Shown here piece after piece: positions 42,218 to 51,800 of a stretch of 64,000 nucleotides of DNA; within the stretch, counting starts at the first letter, position 1, and every line of letters starts with the position of its first letter. The DNA is from Halalkalibacter alkaliphilus. Its GTDB lineage: Bacteria > Bacillota > Bacilli > Bacillales > Bacillaceae_D. Location: positions 62,001 to 126,000 of the forward strand of contig NZ_JAKRYL010000005.1 of NCBI RefSeq assembly GCF_023555415.1, written 5' to 3'. Below the pieces are notes generated by a model that was not told the DNA's origin, did no database searches, and saw nothing but the letters and a program-made list of their open reading frames with translations. The position numbers and the translations under genes were made by a program.

Positions 42218-43042
42218 ATGAAGAAAACTCTTTTTTCTCTATTTTTAATACTCATTTTAAGTTTTTTATCCGCATGTTCGACAATAAATATGGAGAGAAA
42301 ACTTGCTGAAGAACGTCGCATTGATTCGGAAGTTTATGCTTATGACGACGAACAATTTCAATATAATGATTCATTGGTTCAAACCCTCGCAGAACGTTTC
42401 CGCTTCGAGAAACTATCGACTACAAATGTAAATAGCATTATGCAAGATGAGATCGCTGCTGGTAATTATAATGAAGTTATTATTTATTTACGTTACCTTT
42501 TAGCTGAAGAAGAGTCACAAGCAGCAATGTATACAGAACGCTATTACGAAGCACTGCAAGCTCACGTGAGAAACACGAATAATCCCTCTCCGAAATTGGT
42601 AGAAGATACACTTAACCAGGCTAAACGTCAGTACGAGCGTGAGTCAGAAAGACAAAATAACGTGGCCTATTATGCTTCACTGCTAATTGATACAAAGTAT
42701 GATATTGATTTAGGAGTTGAGTTACTTCTACAATTGGAAGAGGATTTATACGCTAGTGGAGAAGATCCGAATAAGCAAACATTGCACGCACTTGCAAATG
42801 CACATTATGTAAAAGGGAATTACGAAGAAAGCGTGGAGAATTACCTTTTCTTAATTGCGTTGGAACCTGATGATATGTCCCTATACTATACGTTAAGTTA
42901 CGTATTAGAAGAAATGGGAGAACACGAAGCAGCAGCAGCTTACCTTGAGATGACATACTCTCCTACGACCGATTTTTTAAAGACATATGGTACAGATACG
43001 TTCGGGATGTATCGTAGTTATTTTGATTCTAAATTAAACTAG
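42218..43042 (+). CDS. Lipoprotein with TPR-like helical repeats, unknown function
   Basis: A 274-residue predicted lipoprotein. The signal peptide ends in FLSACS, giving a lipidated Cys at about residue 21. The mature part is helical and acidic, with tetratricopeptide-like stretches such as LHALANAHYVKGNYEESVEN and DDMSLYYTLSYVLEEMGEHE. A GTG four codons upstream overlaps AAGGTGG, the ribosome-binding site for ATG 42218. It is transcribed divergently from the SLH amidase gene. TPR lipoproteins often act as scaffolds in envelope assembly, but no specific partner can be named. Confidence 0.75.
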   Translation: MKKTLFSLFLILILSFLSACSTINMERKLAEERRIDSEVYAYDDEQFQYNDSLVQTLAERFRFEKLSTTNVNSIMQDEIAAGNYNEVIIYLRYLLAEEESQAAMYTERYYEALQAHVRNTNNPSPKLVEDTLNQAKRQYERESERQNNVAYYASLLIDTKYDIDLGVELLLQLEEDLYASGEDPNKQTLHALANAHYVKGNYEESVENYLFLIALEPDDMSLYYTLSYVLEEMGEHEAAAAYLEMTYSPTTDFLKTYGTDTFGMYRSYFDSKLN

Positions 43043-43080
43043 GGCGGCTTTAACCTAATGGGTGCGAAACATAGTATAGA

Positions 43081-43112
43081 GGAGGAAATCGAGGATGATT
43101 TCCTCCTTTTCG
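43081..43112 (+). terminator. Terminator of the TPR lipoprotein gene
   Basis: GGAGGAAATC and GATTTCCTCC form a 10-bp perfect stem with a six-base loop, followed by TTTTCGTTTTTTT. Confidence 0.9.
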
Positions 43113-43177
43113 TTTTTTTCGAAAATGGATTTAAAGAATTGTACTAGATGATATTGGTGGGTTTGTTCACCTATTCT

Positions 43178-43262
43178 TATGACGGATCTATTTTATTATT
43201 CTTGGACAGTTGAGGCCTTCATCTATCTCATGATGACCTATTCCCCTGGTTTTCAGCTGCTT
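43178..43262. repeat. Single diverged copy of the 61241-61550 hairpin repeat
   Basis: The stretch containing CCTTCATCTATCTCATGATG and then ACCTATTCCCCTGGTTTTC resembles units of the array at 61241-61550 (TCATC, short loop, GATGA, ACC, pyrimidine tract, CTGxTTTxxG). It lies between two gene ends and has no coding capacity. Confidence 0.5.
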
Positions 43263-43305
43263 GCACCTTCACTTCCCTAATTAACAAAATAGCGTTGGTA
43301 TATCC

Positions 43306-44733
43306 TTAGAAAACCTCAAAATTCAACATAATCTCATCTAAAATATGTTTGTTATCTTCATAAAAATACAGTGCCATTTCAGAACTAAAGTGATACTCAA
43401 TTCCATCTTCAATAAGGATCATATGGTATCCTGCAAATTGATCATCTGCTCCTTCATGAAAATATGCTTGCTTTCCACTATTTAAAGTAACAGTATCATA
43501 ATAGGTCGGCGGGAATTCAAAATCATACTCCACAACAGGCCTAGCAAAGGCAACAATATACATGTCTCGCTTTTCATGCAACGCCATTCCACTGTCGTCC
43601 CAATCATTCGGAGACCACGTAATGGGGAAGTGAACCTTAAATCCAAACTTCTGATTTTCGTACACTTGCCATGTCGATTTATCAATTTCATAATAAGACT
43701 CATCCGGATCACGCGGCTGTAAAAACACACTTCTTACATTATTAGAATAGTTATCTCTTCCAATAAAGTCTCTCGTAAAAGTAAGTTTATAAAGATTTGC
43801 ATGATAAATCGTGTGCATTTCACCGATTTGAACCTCTTCTCTATCTGGAGGTCCAAATACCCTTGTTAAATCGTTTAAGGTAAGTCCTGCATCGTCGTAT
43901 CGATGAAGCAAAAAAACATTGCCCGTCGGGTTAAGACCAACCAAATAACCGCTAAAATACTGCATGTAGTTTACACTTTGTGAGTCAGGTGTCCCAAATT
44001 CACGTAATACATCATAATAATTAGATCCAATCTTTACGTTCGTTCCTAGTAGCCTCCCTTCTTTGGCCTCTTCATATAAAGTTACCAACATACTCTCTTT
44101 TACTTGATCTTCATCTGCTGGTTTAAAAGCCTCATCTATTTGCCTAGCCAAAAACACAGAAAATTGAGCTCTAGTTGTTGGATTACTAGGACGAAATGTT
44201 CCATCCGCCGAGTAGCCCGTTGTAATTCGGTTTGCCGCAAGTGCTTGAGTCTCATCATACGCCCAAAAGCCATTTTGAATATCCGTAAATTCTCGATCCC
44301 ACGTTCCAGATAACTCAAAAGCACGTTGTAAAATGACTGCCATTTGTGCTCGGGATAGTGTTTCACCTGGTCGGAACATCCCATCACTTCCTGTTAACAA
44401 TCCCTCTTCTGCGACAGTAGCAACAATGTCATACGCATGAAAGTTTTGACTAATGTCTGCAAAACCCGGGTCCGGTCGATTTCTCGTATCAAGACCTAAT
44501 GCACGAACAAGCATTGTAGCCGCTTGTGTTCGATTTATCGATAAGTTTGGTTTAAAGTTCCCTTCTGGATAACCAAAGATCACCTCTTGTTCATGTAAAA
44601 ATTCAATTTCATTCTTTGCCCAAAAATCATCATCTACGTCATGAAAATCCGTTTGGGCTTGTGTGCTCGAAAAAGGCAGAAACATGTATATCAATATCGA
44701 AATAAAGACAAGCTTTAACCTAATACGAAACAA
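43306..44733 (-). CDS. SLH protein with DUF4309 (YjgB-like) and C-terminal extension
   Basis: A 475-residue secreted protein. Signal peptide 1-26; three SLH repeats at about 29-205 (for example GYPEGNFKPNLSINRTQAA). A middle region of about 215-350 resembles DUF4309/YjgB: it starts EEAKEGRLLGTNVKIGSNYYDV, has EFGTPDSQ, then LTLNDLTRVFGPPD and YKLTFTRDF. The last part (about 355-475) starts WQVYENQKFGFKVHFPITW, like the PsbP-type fold of some Bacillus lipoproteins. No catalytic motif is seen. The three-part layout suggests a surface-displayed binding protein; the ligand is unknown. It converges with the TPR lipoprotein gene. Confidence 0.85.
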   Translation of the reverse strand: MFRIRLKLVFISILIYMFLPFSSTQAQTDFHDVDDDFWAKNEIEFLHEQEVIFGYPEGNFKPNLSINRTQAATMLVRALGLDTRNRPDPGFADISQNFHAYDIVATVAEEGLLTGSDGMFRPGETLSRAQMAVILQRAFELSGTWDREFTDIQNGFWAYDETQALAANRITTGYSADGTFRPSNPTTRAQFSVFLARQIDEAFKPADEDQVKESMLVTLYEEAKEGRLLGTNVKIGSNYYDVLREFGTPDSQSVNYMQYFSGYLVGLNPTGNVFLLHRYDDAGLTLNDLTRVFGPPDREEVQIGEMHTIYHANLYKLTFTRDFIGRDNYSNNVRSVFLQPRDPDESYYEIDKSTWQVYENQKFGFKVHFPITWSPNDWDDSGMALHEKRDMYIVAFARPVVEYDFEFPPTYYDTVTLNSGKQAYFHEGADDQFAGYHMILIEDGIEYHFSSEMALYFYEDNKHILDEIMLNFEVF

Positions 44734-45045
44734 TGTAGTAATCCCCCCTAATGTATAGTAACTCTTTGCTTAGTTCTAACTTGGCTTCCACCCAATCTTT
44801 CTATTCATGGCCGTTACTGTAATGCTAGAGGCCGTGCTTCCAAGTCCATCTTCCGTTACATTGATAAAACTATGAAGCTAGTATAAAATAGACAAGCAAT
44901 GAGAGGGTCCTAGCTCCTTTGCTTCTTCACTTTGTATCTAATACTGATAACAAAAGTGGAGTACTATAACAAATAGGCATTTAGTCAGAGTAAGTACCAA
45001 CGGAGTTTTTGATTAAATGAAATTATTAAATTGGAGATGTATATT
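44734..45045. other. Divergent intergenic region, no gene seen
   Basis: About 310 bases between the SLH/DUF4309 gene and the acyltransferase gene. It should contain two divergent promoters, but no strong match was identified. No structured RNA or repeat was recognised. Confidence 0.55.
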
Positions 45046-47043
45046 ATGGTCGATTTAAAATCACCAGAAAGAAGGTTCCGTCCCGAATTAGAAGGGATAC
45101 GAGCAGTTGCTGCACTTCTGGTTGCAATTTATCATATTTGGTTAGGCTCCGTTTCTGGTGGAGTAGATGTTTTCTTTATTGTGTCAGGGTATTTAATTAC
45201 CACTCTTTTATTATCAAAAATGGAAAAAGTCGGCTCAGTCAACGTATTTGAGTATATATTAGGTTTGGCTAGAAGGTTATTTCCCCTTGCTTTTACTGTT
45301 ATTTTAGTAACAACCATTGGTTCTATTCTCATCTTACCGCATGCACAATGGGGAGAAACCATTCCGCAACTTTTTGCATCAGCGTTATATTATCAAAATT
45401 GGCAATTGGCCCACAATGCGGTCGATTATTTAGCACAAAATAATGAAGCAAGTCCATTCCAACATTACTGGGCTCTCTCAATTCAAGGCCAATTCTATTT
45501 ACTATGGCCGTTCATTATTTTTATATCCTTTTTTATTGCCAAAAAGGTGCTAAAAACACCTGCTAGAAAAACATTGCTTGCTGTGCTGCTCACAATTTTT
45601 ACAGCTTCACTCAGCTATTCCGTGTACATTACAACAGTTAATCAGCCGTGGGCGTATTTCGACACGTTCGCCCGTGTATGGGAATTTAGTCTAGGTGGAA
45701 TTCTAGCGCTACTGATTCCATATCTTTCATTTAATAAAGCAATCAGTTTTATACTAGGTTGGTTTGGGTTAACGATTATCTTATTAACTGGAATTCTTTT
45801 GCCTGTATCAACAGTCTTTCCAGGATATGCTGCACTACTGCCAACAACCGGGGTCATTTTCGTCATAATCGCAGCTGAGGGCGGAAGCAAGTTTGGAGTG
45901 GAGAAATTACTAGGATCAAAGCCACTCTCATTCTTAGGGAACTTTTCCTACGGGCTTTATTTGTGGCACTGGCCGATCTTGGTTTTCTATTATGATTACT
46001 TTAGGACGGATACTGTTTCAATCGTCGGTGGGATTGCAATTATTATCGCTTCGATCACTTTATCAATCGTATCGGTAAAAATCATTGAGTCACCAGTCCG
46101 AAACATGAACGTAAAGCAATCAAAGGTCAAGTTATCAGCCATTTTGGTGAGCTTCCTCGTTCCTGTTCTTGTCGCCGGTACGGCTTGGAGCGTTCATGTA
46201 GCTAATAGTCAATCCTTAGATGGATACCATTCGATTAAAGATTATCCAGGTGCACAATCGATCTTTTATGGCATTGAACCGACCCCTGGGTTAGAGCCAC
46301 TGCCGAATGCCGTTCAGGCAAAAGCTCACTTGCCAACTTTTTATAACGAAGAAGAGCTAAACTGCTACTCCGGGTTAAATGACCCTAAAGTAACACTCTG
46401 CTCGTACGGTGAGCTAGAAAACCCAGACTATACGATTGCTCTTGTCGGTGGTTCCCATTCAGGGCACTGGTTCCCTGCTTTAGAAGAAATGTCAGAAAGG
46501 TTGAATATAAGAATTGATGTTTATAATAAAGATGGTTGCAGATTTTCCGATGATGATTTCGATGGAATCCTGAACGAGTCTTGTATGGAGTGGAATGAAA
46601 ATGTTCTTGATCCATTAACATCAGATCCACCTGATTTCGTATTTACAACAGCAAACGTCAATCGAGGCGATACCGTCCCATTAGGATATCTCAATCAGTG
46701 GAAAAAGATGGAAGGCATTACCGAAGTTATCGCCATCCGGGATAACCCGAGGATGGAAGATGATATTCCTTTATGTGTCGAGGTAAACCCTGATGAATGT
46801 TCCGTTCCTAGACAAGACGCCTTGTCCGACATTCCTCCGTGGGAAAACACAGAAGGGATCCCATCCAATGTGTTCTTTATCGACCTATCCGACTATTTCT
46901 GTCCAGAGGGAACATGTGAGGCTGTTATTGGAAATGTATTAATTTACCGTGACAATCATCACCTTTCCACTTTATATTCTGAAACGCTAGGACCTGTTTT
47001 AGAGGACTATATGGTTGAAGCTTTTGAAAAGCTGGACAAATAA
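45046..47043 (+). CDS. OafA/YrhL-type acyltransferase with SGNH domain
   Basis: A 665-residue membrane O-acyltransferase. The acyltransferase-3 domain spans about 1-350, with the catalytic RPELEGIRAVAALLVAIYH segment, GGVDVFFIVSGYLIT and about ten helices. A single helix near 365-385 leads to an extracellular SGNH-like domain with LVGGSHSGHWFPAL and the terminal DNHHLS. The usual block I is GDSH; here it is GGSH, which should be checked. These proteins O-acetylate peptidoglycan or wall polysaccharides. GGAG is nine bases before ATG 45046. In B. anthracis, acetylation of the SLH-binding polymer affects SLH protein retention, so a role in that polymer here is plausible. Confidence 0.9.
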   Translation: MVDLKSPERRFRPELEGIRAVAALLVAIYHIWLGSVSGGVDVFFIVSGYLITTLLLSKMEKVGSVNVFEYILGLARRLFPLAFTVILVTTIGSILILPHAQWGETIPQLFASALYYQNWQLAHNAVDYLAQNNEASPFQHYWALSIQGQFYLLWPFIIFISFFIAKKVLKTPARKTLLAVLLTIFTASLSYSVYITTVNQPWAYFDTFARVWEFSLGGILALLIPYLSFNKAISFILGWFGLTIILLTGILLPVSTVFPGYAALLPTTGVIFVIIAAEGGSKFGVEKLLGSKPLSFLGNFSYGLYLWHWPILVFYYDYFRTDTVSIVGGIAIIIASITLSIVSVKIIESPVRNMNVKQSKVKLSAILVSFLVPVLVAGTAWSVHVANSQSLDGYHSIKDYPGAQSIFYGIEPTPGLEPLPNAVQAKAHLPTFYNEEELNCYSGLNDPKVTLCSYGELENPDYTIALVGGSHSGHWFPALEEMSERLNIRIDVYNKDGCRFSDDDFDGILNESCMEWNENVLDPLTSDPPDFVFTTANVNRGDTVPLGYLNQWKKMEGITEVIAIRDNPRMEDDIPLCVEVNPDECSVPRQDALSDIPPWENTEGIPSNVFFIDLSDYFCPEGTCEAVIGNVLIYRDNHHLSTLYSETLGPVLEDYMVEAFEKLDK

Positions 47044-47058
47044 GAACAATTGCATTTA

Positions 47059-47107
47059 GGGGGATCTCCCAAGGTCAAACAAAGACCTTAGGCGATCCCC
47101 TTTTTTG
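47059..47107 (+). terminator. Terminator of the acyltransferase gene
   Basis: GGGGGATC...AAGGTC and GACCTT...GATCCCC form a two-part stem, followed by six Ts. Confidence 0.92.
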
Positions 47108-47122
47108 CATTTTAAAACAAAA

Positions 47123-47170
47123 ACGAGGCTGTCTCAATGGTCCTTTCATTGACCATTGAGACAGCCTCGT
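47123..47170 (-). terminator. Long terminator of the DUF4956-VTC operon
   Basis: ACGAGGCTGTCTCAATGGTC and its exact complement flank an eight-base loop (20-bp perfect stem), followed by TTTTTGTTTT on the minus strand, eight bases past the DUF4956 stop. Confidence 0.92.
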
Positions 47171-47177
47171 AATCATA

Positions 47178-47867
47178 TTAATACACGCGCGATGGCATAA
47201 TTATGGAAACTTTTAAGTTGGCATTATGCTCACGGATGGCGTCCATAAATTCTTTGTCTGTCACGCCTTCCTGTAACGTGATCGTATATGTCAGTTGATA
47301 CATAGTCCCAAGACTTGTCGTTTCAACTTGCTGCAAAGTATAGCTTTTTAAGTATTTATTAAACAATTCATCAAATAACTGCTCATAATGTAAGTTCTCT
47401 GGAATTGTTACTTTCAGTGTTTTTTCTTCCACATCTTTCTTGCCATAATCAACAACAAATAAAATGTAGATTAAAACAGACAGCGTAATCGCAAATAAAA
47501 TAGCTAAAATATAAAAACCTAACCCGCAAGCAATCCCTGTTGCCATGCCGAAAAAGATAAATGCAATATCTTTCGGGTCACTCATTGCACTTCTAAAGCG
47601 AATAATCGAGAACGCCCCGACTAAACCGAAGGCCACGGCAATATTATTTCCAATGACAATCATAATGACTGAGACAACGACAGACATAATAATGATTGTA
47701 TGAATAAACGACTGAGAATATTGACCTTTTTTATGAGTAAGTTTATAAACCCATGTAATTAGTAAGCTTAAAATAAAACTTAAAATAATGGCTGCAAAAG
47801 ACTCAATCACAGCTAACCGTGTAGTATGATCTGCAAAAAATTGAAGTTCTTCAAACAATTGATTCAT
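47178..47867 (-). CDS. DUF4956 family membrane protein
   Basis: A 229-residue protein with about four membrane helices in its first 140 residues and a soluble C-terminal domain. The family core is GNNIAVAFGLVGAFSIIRFR then SAMSDPKDIAFIFFGMATGI. DUF4956 proteins have no established activity but commonly lie next to VTC-domain and CotH genes. The C-terminal domain (about 150-229, LKVTIPENLHYEQL to VSIIMPSRV) looks like an alpha/beta regulatory fold. It follows the VTC gene by 15 bases and ends at a strong terminator, so the two form one operon. Confidence 0.9.
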   Translation of the reverse strand: MNQLFEELQFFADHTTRLAVIESFAAIILSFILSLLITWVYKLTHKKGQYSQSFIHTIIIMSVVVSVIMIVIGNNIAVAFGLVGAFSIIRFRSAMSDPKDIAFIFFGMATGIACGLGFYILAILFAITLSVLIYILFVVDYGKKDVEEKTLKVTIPENLHYEQLFDELFNKYLKSYTLQQVETTSLGTMYQLTYTITLQEGVTDKEFMDAIREHNANLKVSIIMPSRVY

Positions 47868-47882
47868 CGTATTCTCCTCAAG

Positions 47883-48635
47883 CTAAATAATGACTTTTTC
47901 CCTCAGTGTTACAGCGTCCCTACGAGCTTCTTCCATTAAGTCGATACTTGTACAAAATTTCGAGACACTTTGCTTTTTACATTCAAATTCGCTAAGTAGA
48001 CGCGTCAACCAAAGCGGGACACTATGCGTAACCTTCACTTCCATAATAACTAAATTCGGATCAACAAAGTGCTTCCCTTGTGGTCCATCTTCTACCCGCA
48101 AGTTATCATCACGGCACATTAAATTAAAATCGAACGTAACACGCAAGTCCTCTTCATATAGACCATGGAATGCCTGACGATCATAACTGACAATGATTCG
48201 AGGATCTAAGTCATATAAGCTCTTGAACGAATGAACCTCTTTTAGAATTTGCGGGTTTGAAAGGTCGTAGCCTTCCATAAAATCAGTTGTGCCACTTTGC
48301 AAGTAATGGTAAGCGTCACTTAATTTAATTTTCGTACGACGCTTATTAACGACATTGTTATACTTTTGCTTTACTTCTAAAAATGCAGGACCTTCTATCG
48401 TTGCATCTTCATAAACACGAAGTCGAAGCTTTTGCCTGAACCTAAGTTTATTTCTAGTTTCATAATAAATCTTTTTATCAGGGGAATCAAAATATAAACT
48501 AACAATGTTATAATAACCATTTGTACCAAATTTGTCATATCGCATTCTTTCTAACAAATAAGGGACTAATTTTTCGTAAATATTATATGGGATTAAATAT
48601 TTCACTTCAAAACGACTAAAGATCTCAAGTGCCAA
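47883..48635 (-). CDS. VTC-domain protein (polyphosphate polymerase family)
   Basis: A 250-residue protein of the VTC family, a triphosphate-tunnel fold that makes polyphosphate in yeast Vtc4. Tunnel motifs are visible: FEVKYLIP, SLYFDSPDKKIYYET, KLRLRVYED, FLEVKQKYNN with KRRTKI, IVSYDRQAFHG and VIMEVKVTHSVP. The alternating Lys/Arg/Glu residues that line the tunnel are retained. No ATG opens the frame; of two TTG codons, the one at 48635 has GGTGG nine bases upstream and is preferred. It lies divergent from the CotH gene and upstream of DUF4956. Whether bacterial VTC proteins of this neighbourhood make polyphosphate is unproven. Confidence 0.9.
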   Translation of the reverse strand: MALEIFSRFEVKYLIPYNIYEKLVPYLLERMRYDKFGTNGYYNIVSLYFDSPDKKIYYETRNKLRFRQKLRLRVYEDATIEGPAFLEVKQKYNNVVNKRRTKIKLSDAYHYLQSGTTDFMEGYDLSNPQILKEVHSFKSLYDLDPRIIVSYDRQAFHGLYEEDLRVTFDFNLMCRDDNLRVEDGPQGKHFVDPNLVIMEVKVTHSVPLWLTRLLSEFECKKQSVSKFCTSIDLMEEARRDAVTLREKVII

Positions 48636-48841
48636 GACCAATCACCACCTTAATTTATATTGGACTTAAGCTTTACAATATCTTTATAATAAAACTGTTG
48701 ATTTTTACAGAATGTTAACATAATTAGTAGTATAACACTGGTTGAATTCAACTGTCATTACAAAATCTAAGAGTTTTATTAATGGGAAAATCATTTTGAA
48801 CTCATGATCATATTCAAGTTTCGTACAGGAGGACTCATACA

Positions 48842-51800
48842 TTGAAGAAGCAATTGTTTAAGAATTTACTATGGCTTATCCCTATTATTGCCCTAATATG
48901 GGGGATTGGATTTCAAATTGCCGATGATCAAAAATTGGTATTTGAAGATCCTGCTTTCGAAGAAGCAATTCGGACAGAATTACAATTAGAAGAAGGAGCT
49001 ATCCGGAAAGATATGCTCAATCGAGTAGAAAATCTCTCCCTTGCTAATAGTGGAATTACTTCCATTGAAGGGATACAAGCCTTTGAGAGCTTAGTAAGTT
49101 TAGACATATCTGGCAATAAAATTAGTGATTTGCAACCATTGCAACGGATGATTCGACTAGAAAGTTTGGACGTTCGAGATAATAACATTACTACGCTTGA
49201 GCCATTAGCTCAATTAAGAGCATTAACTTCCTTAAGTGTACGAGGGAATAAAGTTGAAAGCTTGGAACCAATTGGAGATTTAACAAATCTACTTTCACTA
49301 AACATTCGTGAAAACAAAATAGATGATTTAACTCCTCTTAGTAAATTGACAGAGCTTAACGACTTAAATGCAAGGTATAACGACATTACATCCGTTGAAG
49401 TGTTAACAACGTTACCTACTTTACGTGAGCGTCTTTATTTGGAAGGAAACCCCATTACGGATTGGATTTTACTTTCCGAAGCATACGACTCAATCAAAGA
49501 TAAAGACTTTGCGCGGCCCGAACATCATTTAGTCTTTTCTGAAACAGGTGGATTATTCGATTCCGAGATTACGGTAAGCATATCTACAGAAGGAGATTCT
49601 GAAGGTGTCATTCGTTATACAACGGACGGTTCAGCTCCAGATGAAACATCAACTGCTTATAGTAACCCTATTGAAATTGCAAAAAATACAGTTATTCGTG
49701 CTAAGTTTTTCGCGGAAGGGATAGAGGAAAGTGATGAGGTTACTCACACATTCTTAATTGGTGTTGACACAACATTACCAATTGTTTCTATTTCAACTGA
49801 TCCAGCAAACCTATTTGACCGAGAAATTGGAATCTATGTACCAGGTATTTACTACAACCCAGATGCACCGAACCCACATCACACTGGAAACTTTGCACAA
49901 AGCGGAGCAGAATGGGAACGCCCAATTAACCTTGAGTTTTTCGAAAAAGACGGAGAGCGAGTCTTATCACAAGGTGCAGGTATCCGGATGCATGGAGGTG
50001 CATCAAGGACCGTTGATCGAAAGTCATTCCGTCTTTATGCTAGGAGTGATTACGGTGAAAATCGATTCCGTTACCCATTCTTTGAGGATGACACGCGAAG
50101 TGAGTATAACCGGTTACTTTTAAGAAATTCCGGGAACGATTGGAATAACACATTGTTCCGTGATGCCATGCTTCAAGAACTAATAAAAGATTTCGATTTA
50201 GAAACACAGCTATACCGTCCTACTACGCTATATGTAAATGGCGAGTATTGGGGTATTTATAACTTGAGAGAGCGGTATGATAGCCATTATTACGAAATTA
50301 AACATGGTGTCGACCCTCAAGATCTTGATTTTCTTGAAAGAGATGCAACGGTTATAGAGGGGACAAATGATGATTATGTTGCTCTTCTTGCCTATATGAG
50401 AGAAAATGATCTATCACAACCTGACGTCTATGACCAAGTTGCAAACCAAATTGATGTAAACAATTTTATTGATTACCAAATTGCACAAATTTTTGTGAGA
50501 AATACAGACTGGCCGGGAAATAACAACCGTTATTGGCGTGAACGACCTGATGGGAAGTGGCGCTGGTCTGTCTATGATCTTGATTTTGCTTTTGACTTAC
50601 CTGGAGCTATCGGTACTGTTGCTCATCATACACTTGCATTTGCTACAGAACCAGGTGGGACAAGCTGGCCAAACCCAGATTATTCGACGTTTTTATTACG
50701 AACGCTTCTCGAAAATGATTCATTCCGTGAGACATTCATCTCACGCTTTGCTCATTATTTAAATACGAATTTCGAATCAGATCTAGTCATTCAAACGATT
50801 GATAACATGGCTGCGGTTATTGCCCCTGAGATGCCAAGTCATATTGATCGTTGGGGTGCACCTGTTGATATCGAAAAATGGAATGAAGAAGTCGATACAA
50901 TGCGCCGCTTTGCCAAAGAGAGACCCGATTTCGTTCAAGCTCACCTTTTAAGCTATTTTGATTTACGTGGAATAGGCGAAATGACAATAGCTACCGTTGA
51001 TCCTGATCTAAAATGGAAAATTGCTGGACGAGATGCAAGTGATTTACCTGCCGGATGGAGTGGAACATATTTTACAGACACACCAATTGATGTTTCGTTC
51101 CCGGAATTAGAGCAAATCCAAATTGATTCTAGTGATGAAACAGTCGTGGAAATAGGAGAAAACGGTACATTACTTTTACAAGAAAAGGGATTTTCTACGA
51201 TTACTTTCTCGACAGCAAATGAAGTTGTTCTTGAGTTAACGATCGATGTCTCTCATATTAAGCAAAACAACGAAACGGTAGAACTAGGTAGTACAGTTGA
51301 GTTAATCGATACTAACGTTGTACGTTGGGAAACAAGTGACGCAGATGTCGCTTCTATCGATGAAAACAATGTTCTCCAAATTAATGATTTTGGTTCCGTT
51401 GTTGTTACTGGCCACACCCGTGAAGGCAATGTCATTCACATTCTAAATGTTTCTACAAACAATGTCGCCGGTACCGCTGATTTTTACAATGCAAATAGTC
51501 CGATCTTCCATTACTCTGGAACTTGGCAACAAAGCAGAATTGCTGAACATAGAAATCAACTAGCGATCTTCTCAAACGAAAAAGCTAGTGAAGTCTCTTT
51601 CACCTTTGAAGGAACAGGATTTATTTGGTATGGATACAGCGCAAGTACTCAAGGGTTAGCTGATGTTTATGTAAACGATGAGCTAATTGCTGAAGTCGAC
51701 ACTTATCAACCTAATGCAGTCTTCCAAAATGAGTTATTTGAGTTGACCGGATTAGAACATGGTGAGCATACAGTTACGATTGTTGTTAAAGGCGAGAGCC

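Noticed and set aside
47123-47170. MITE or IS remnant based on the 20-bp perfect inverted repeat
   Set aside because: Position just past the DUF4956 stop plus a T-run on that strand make it a normal strong terminator; no target duplication is seen.
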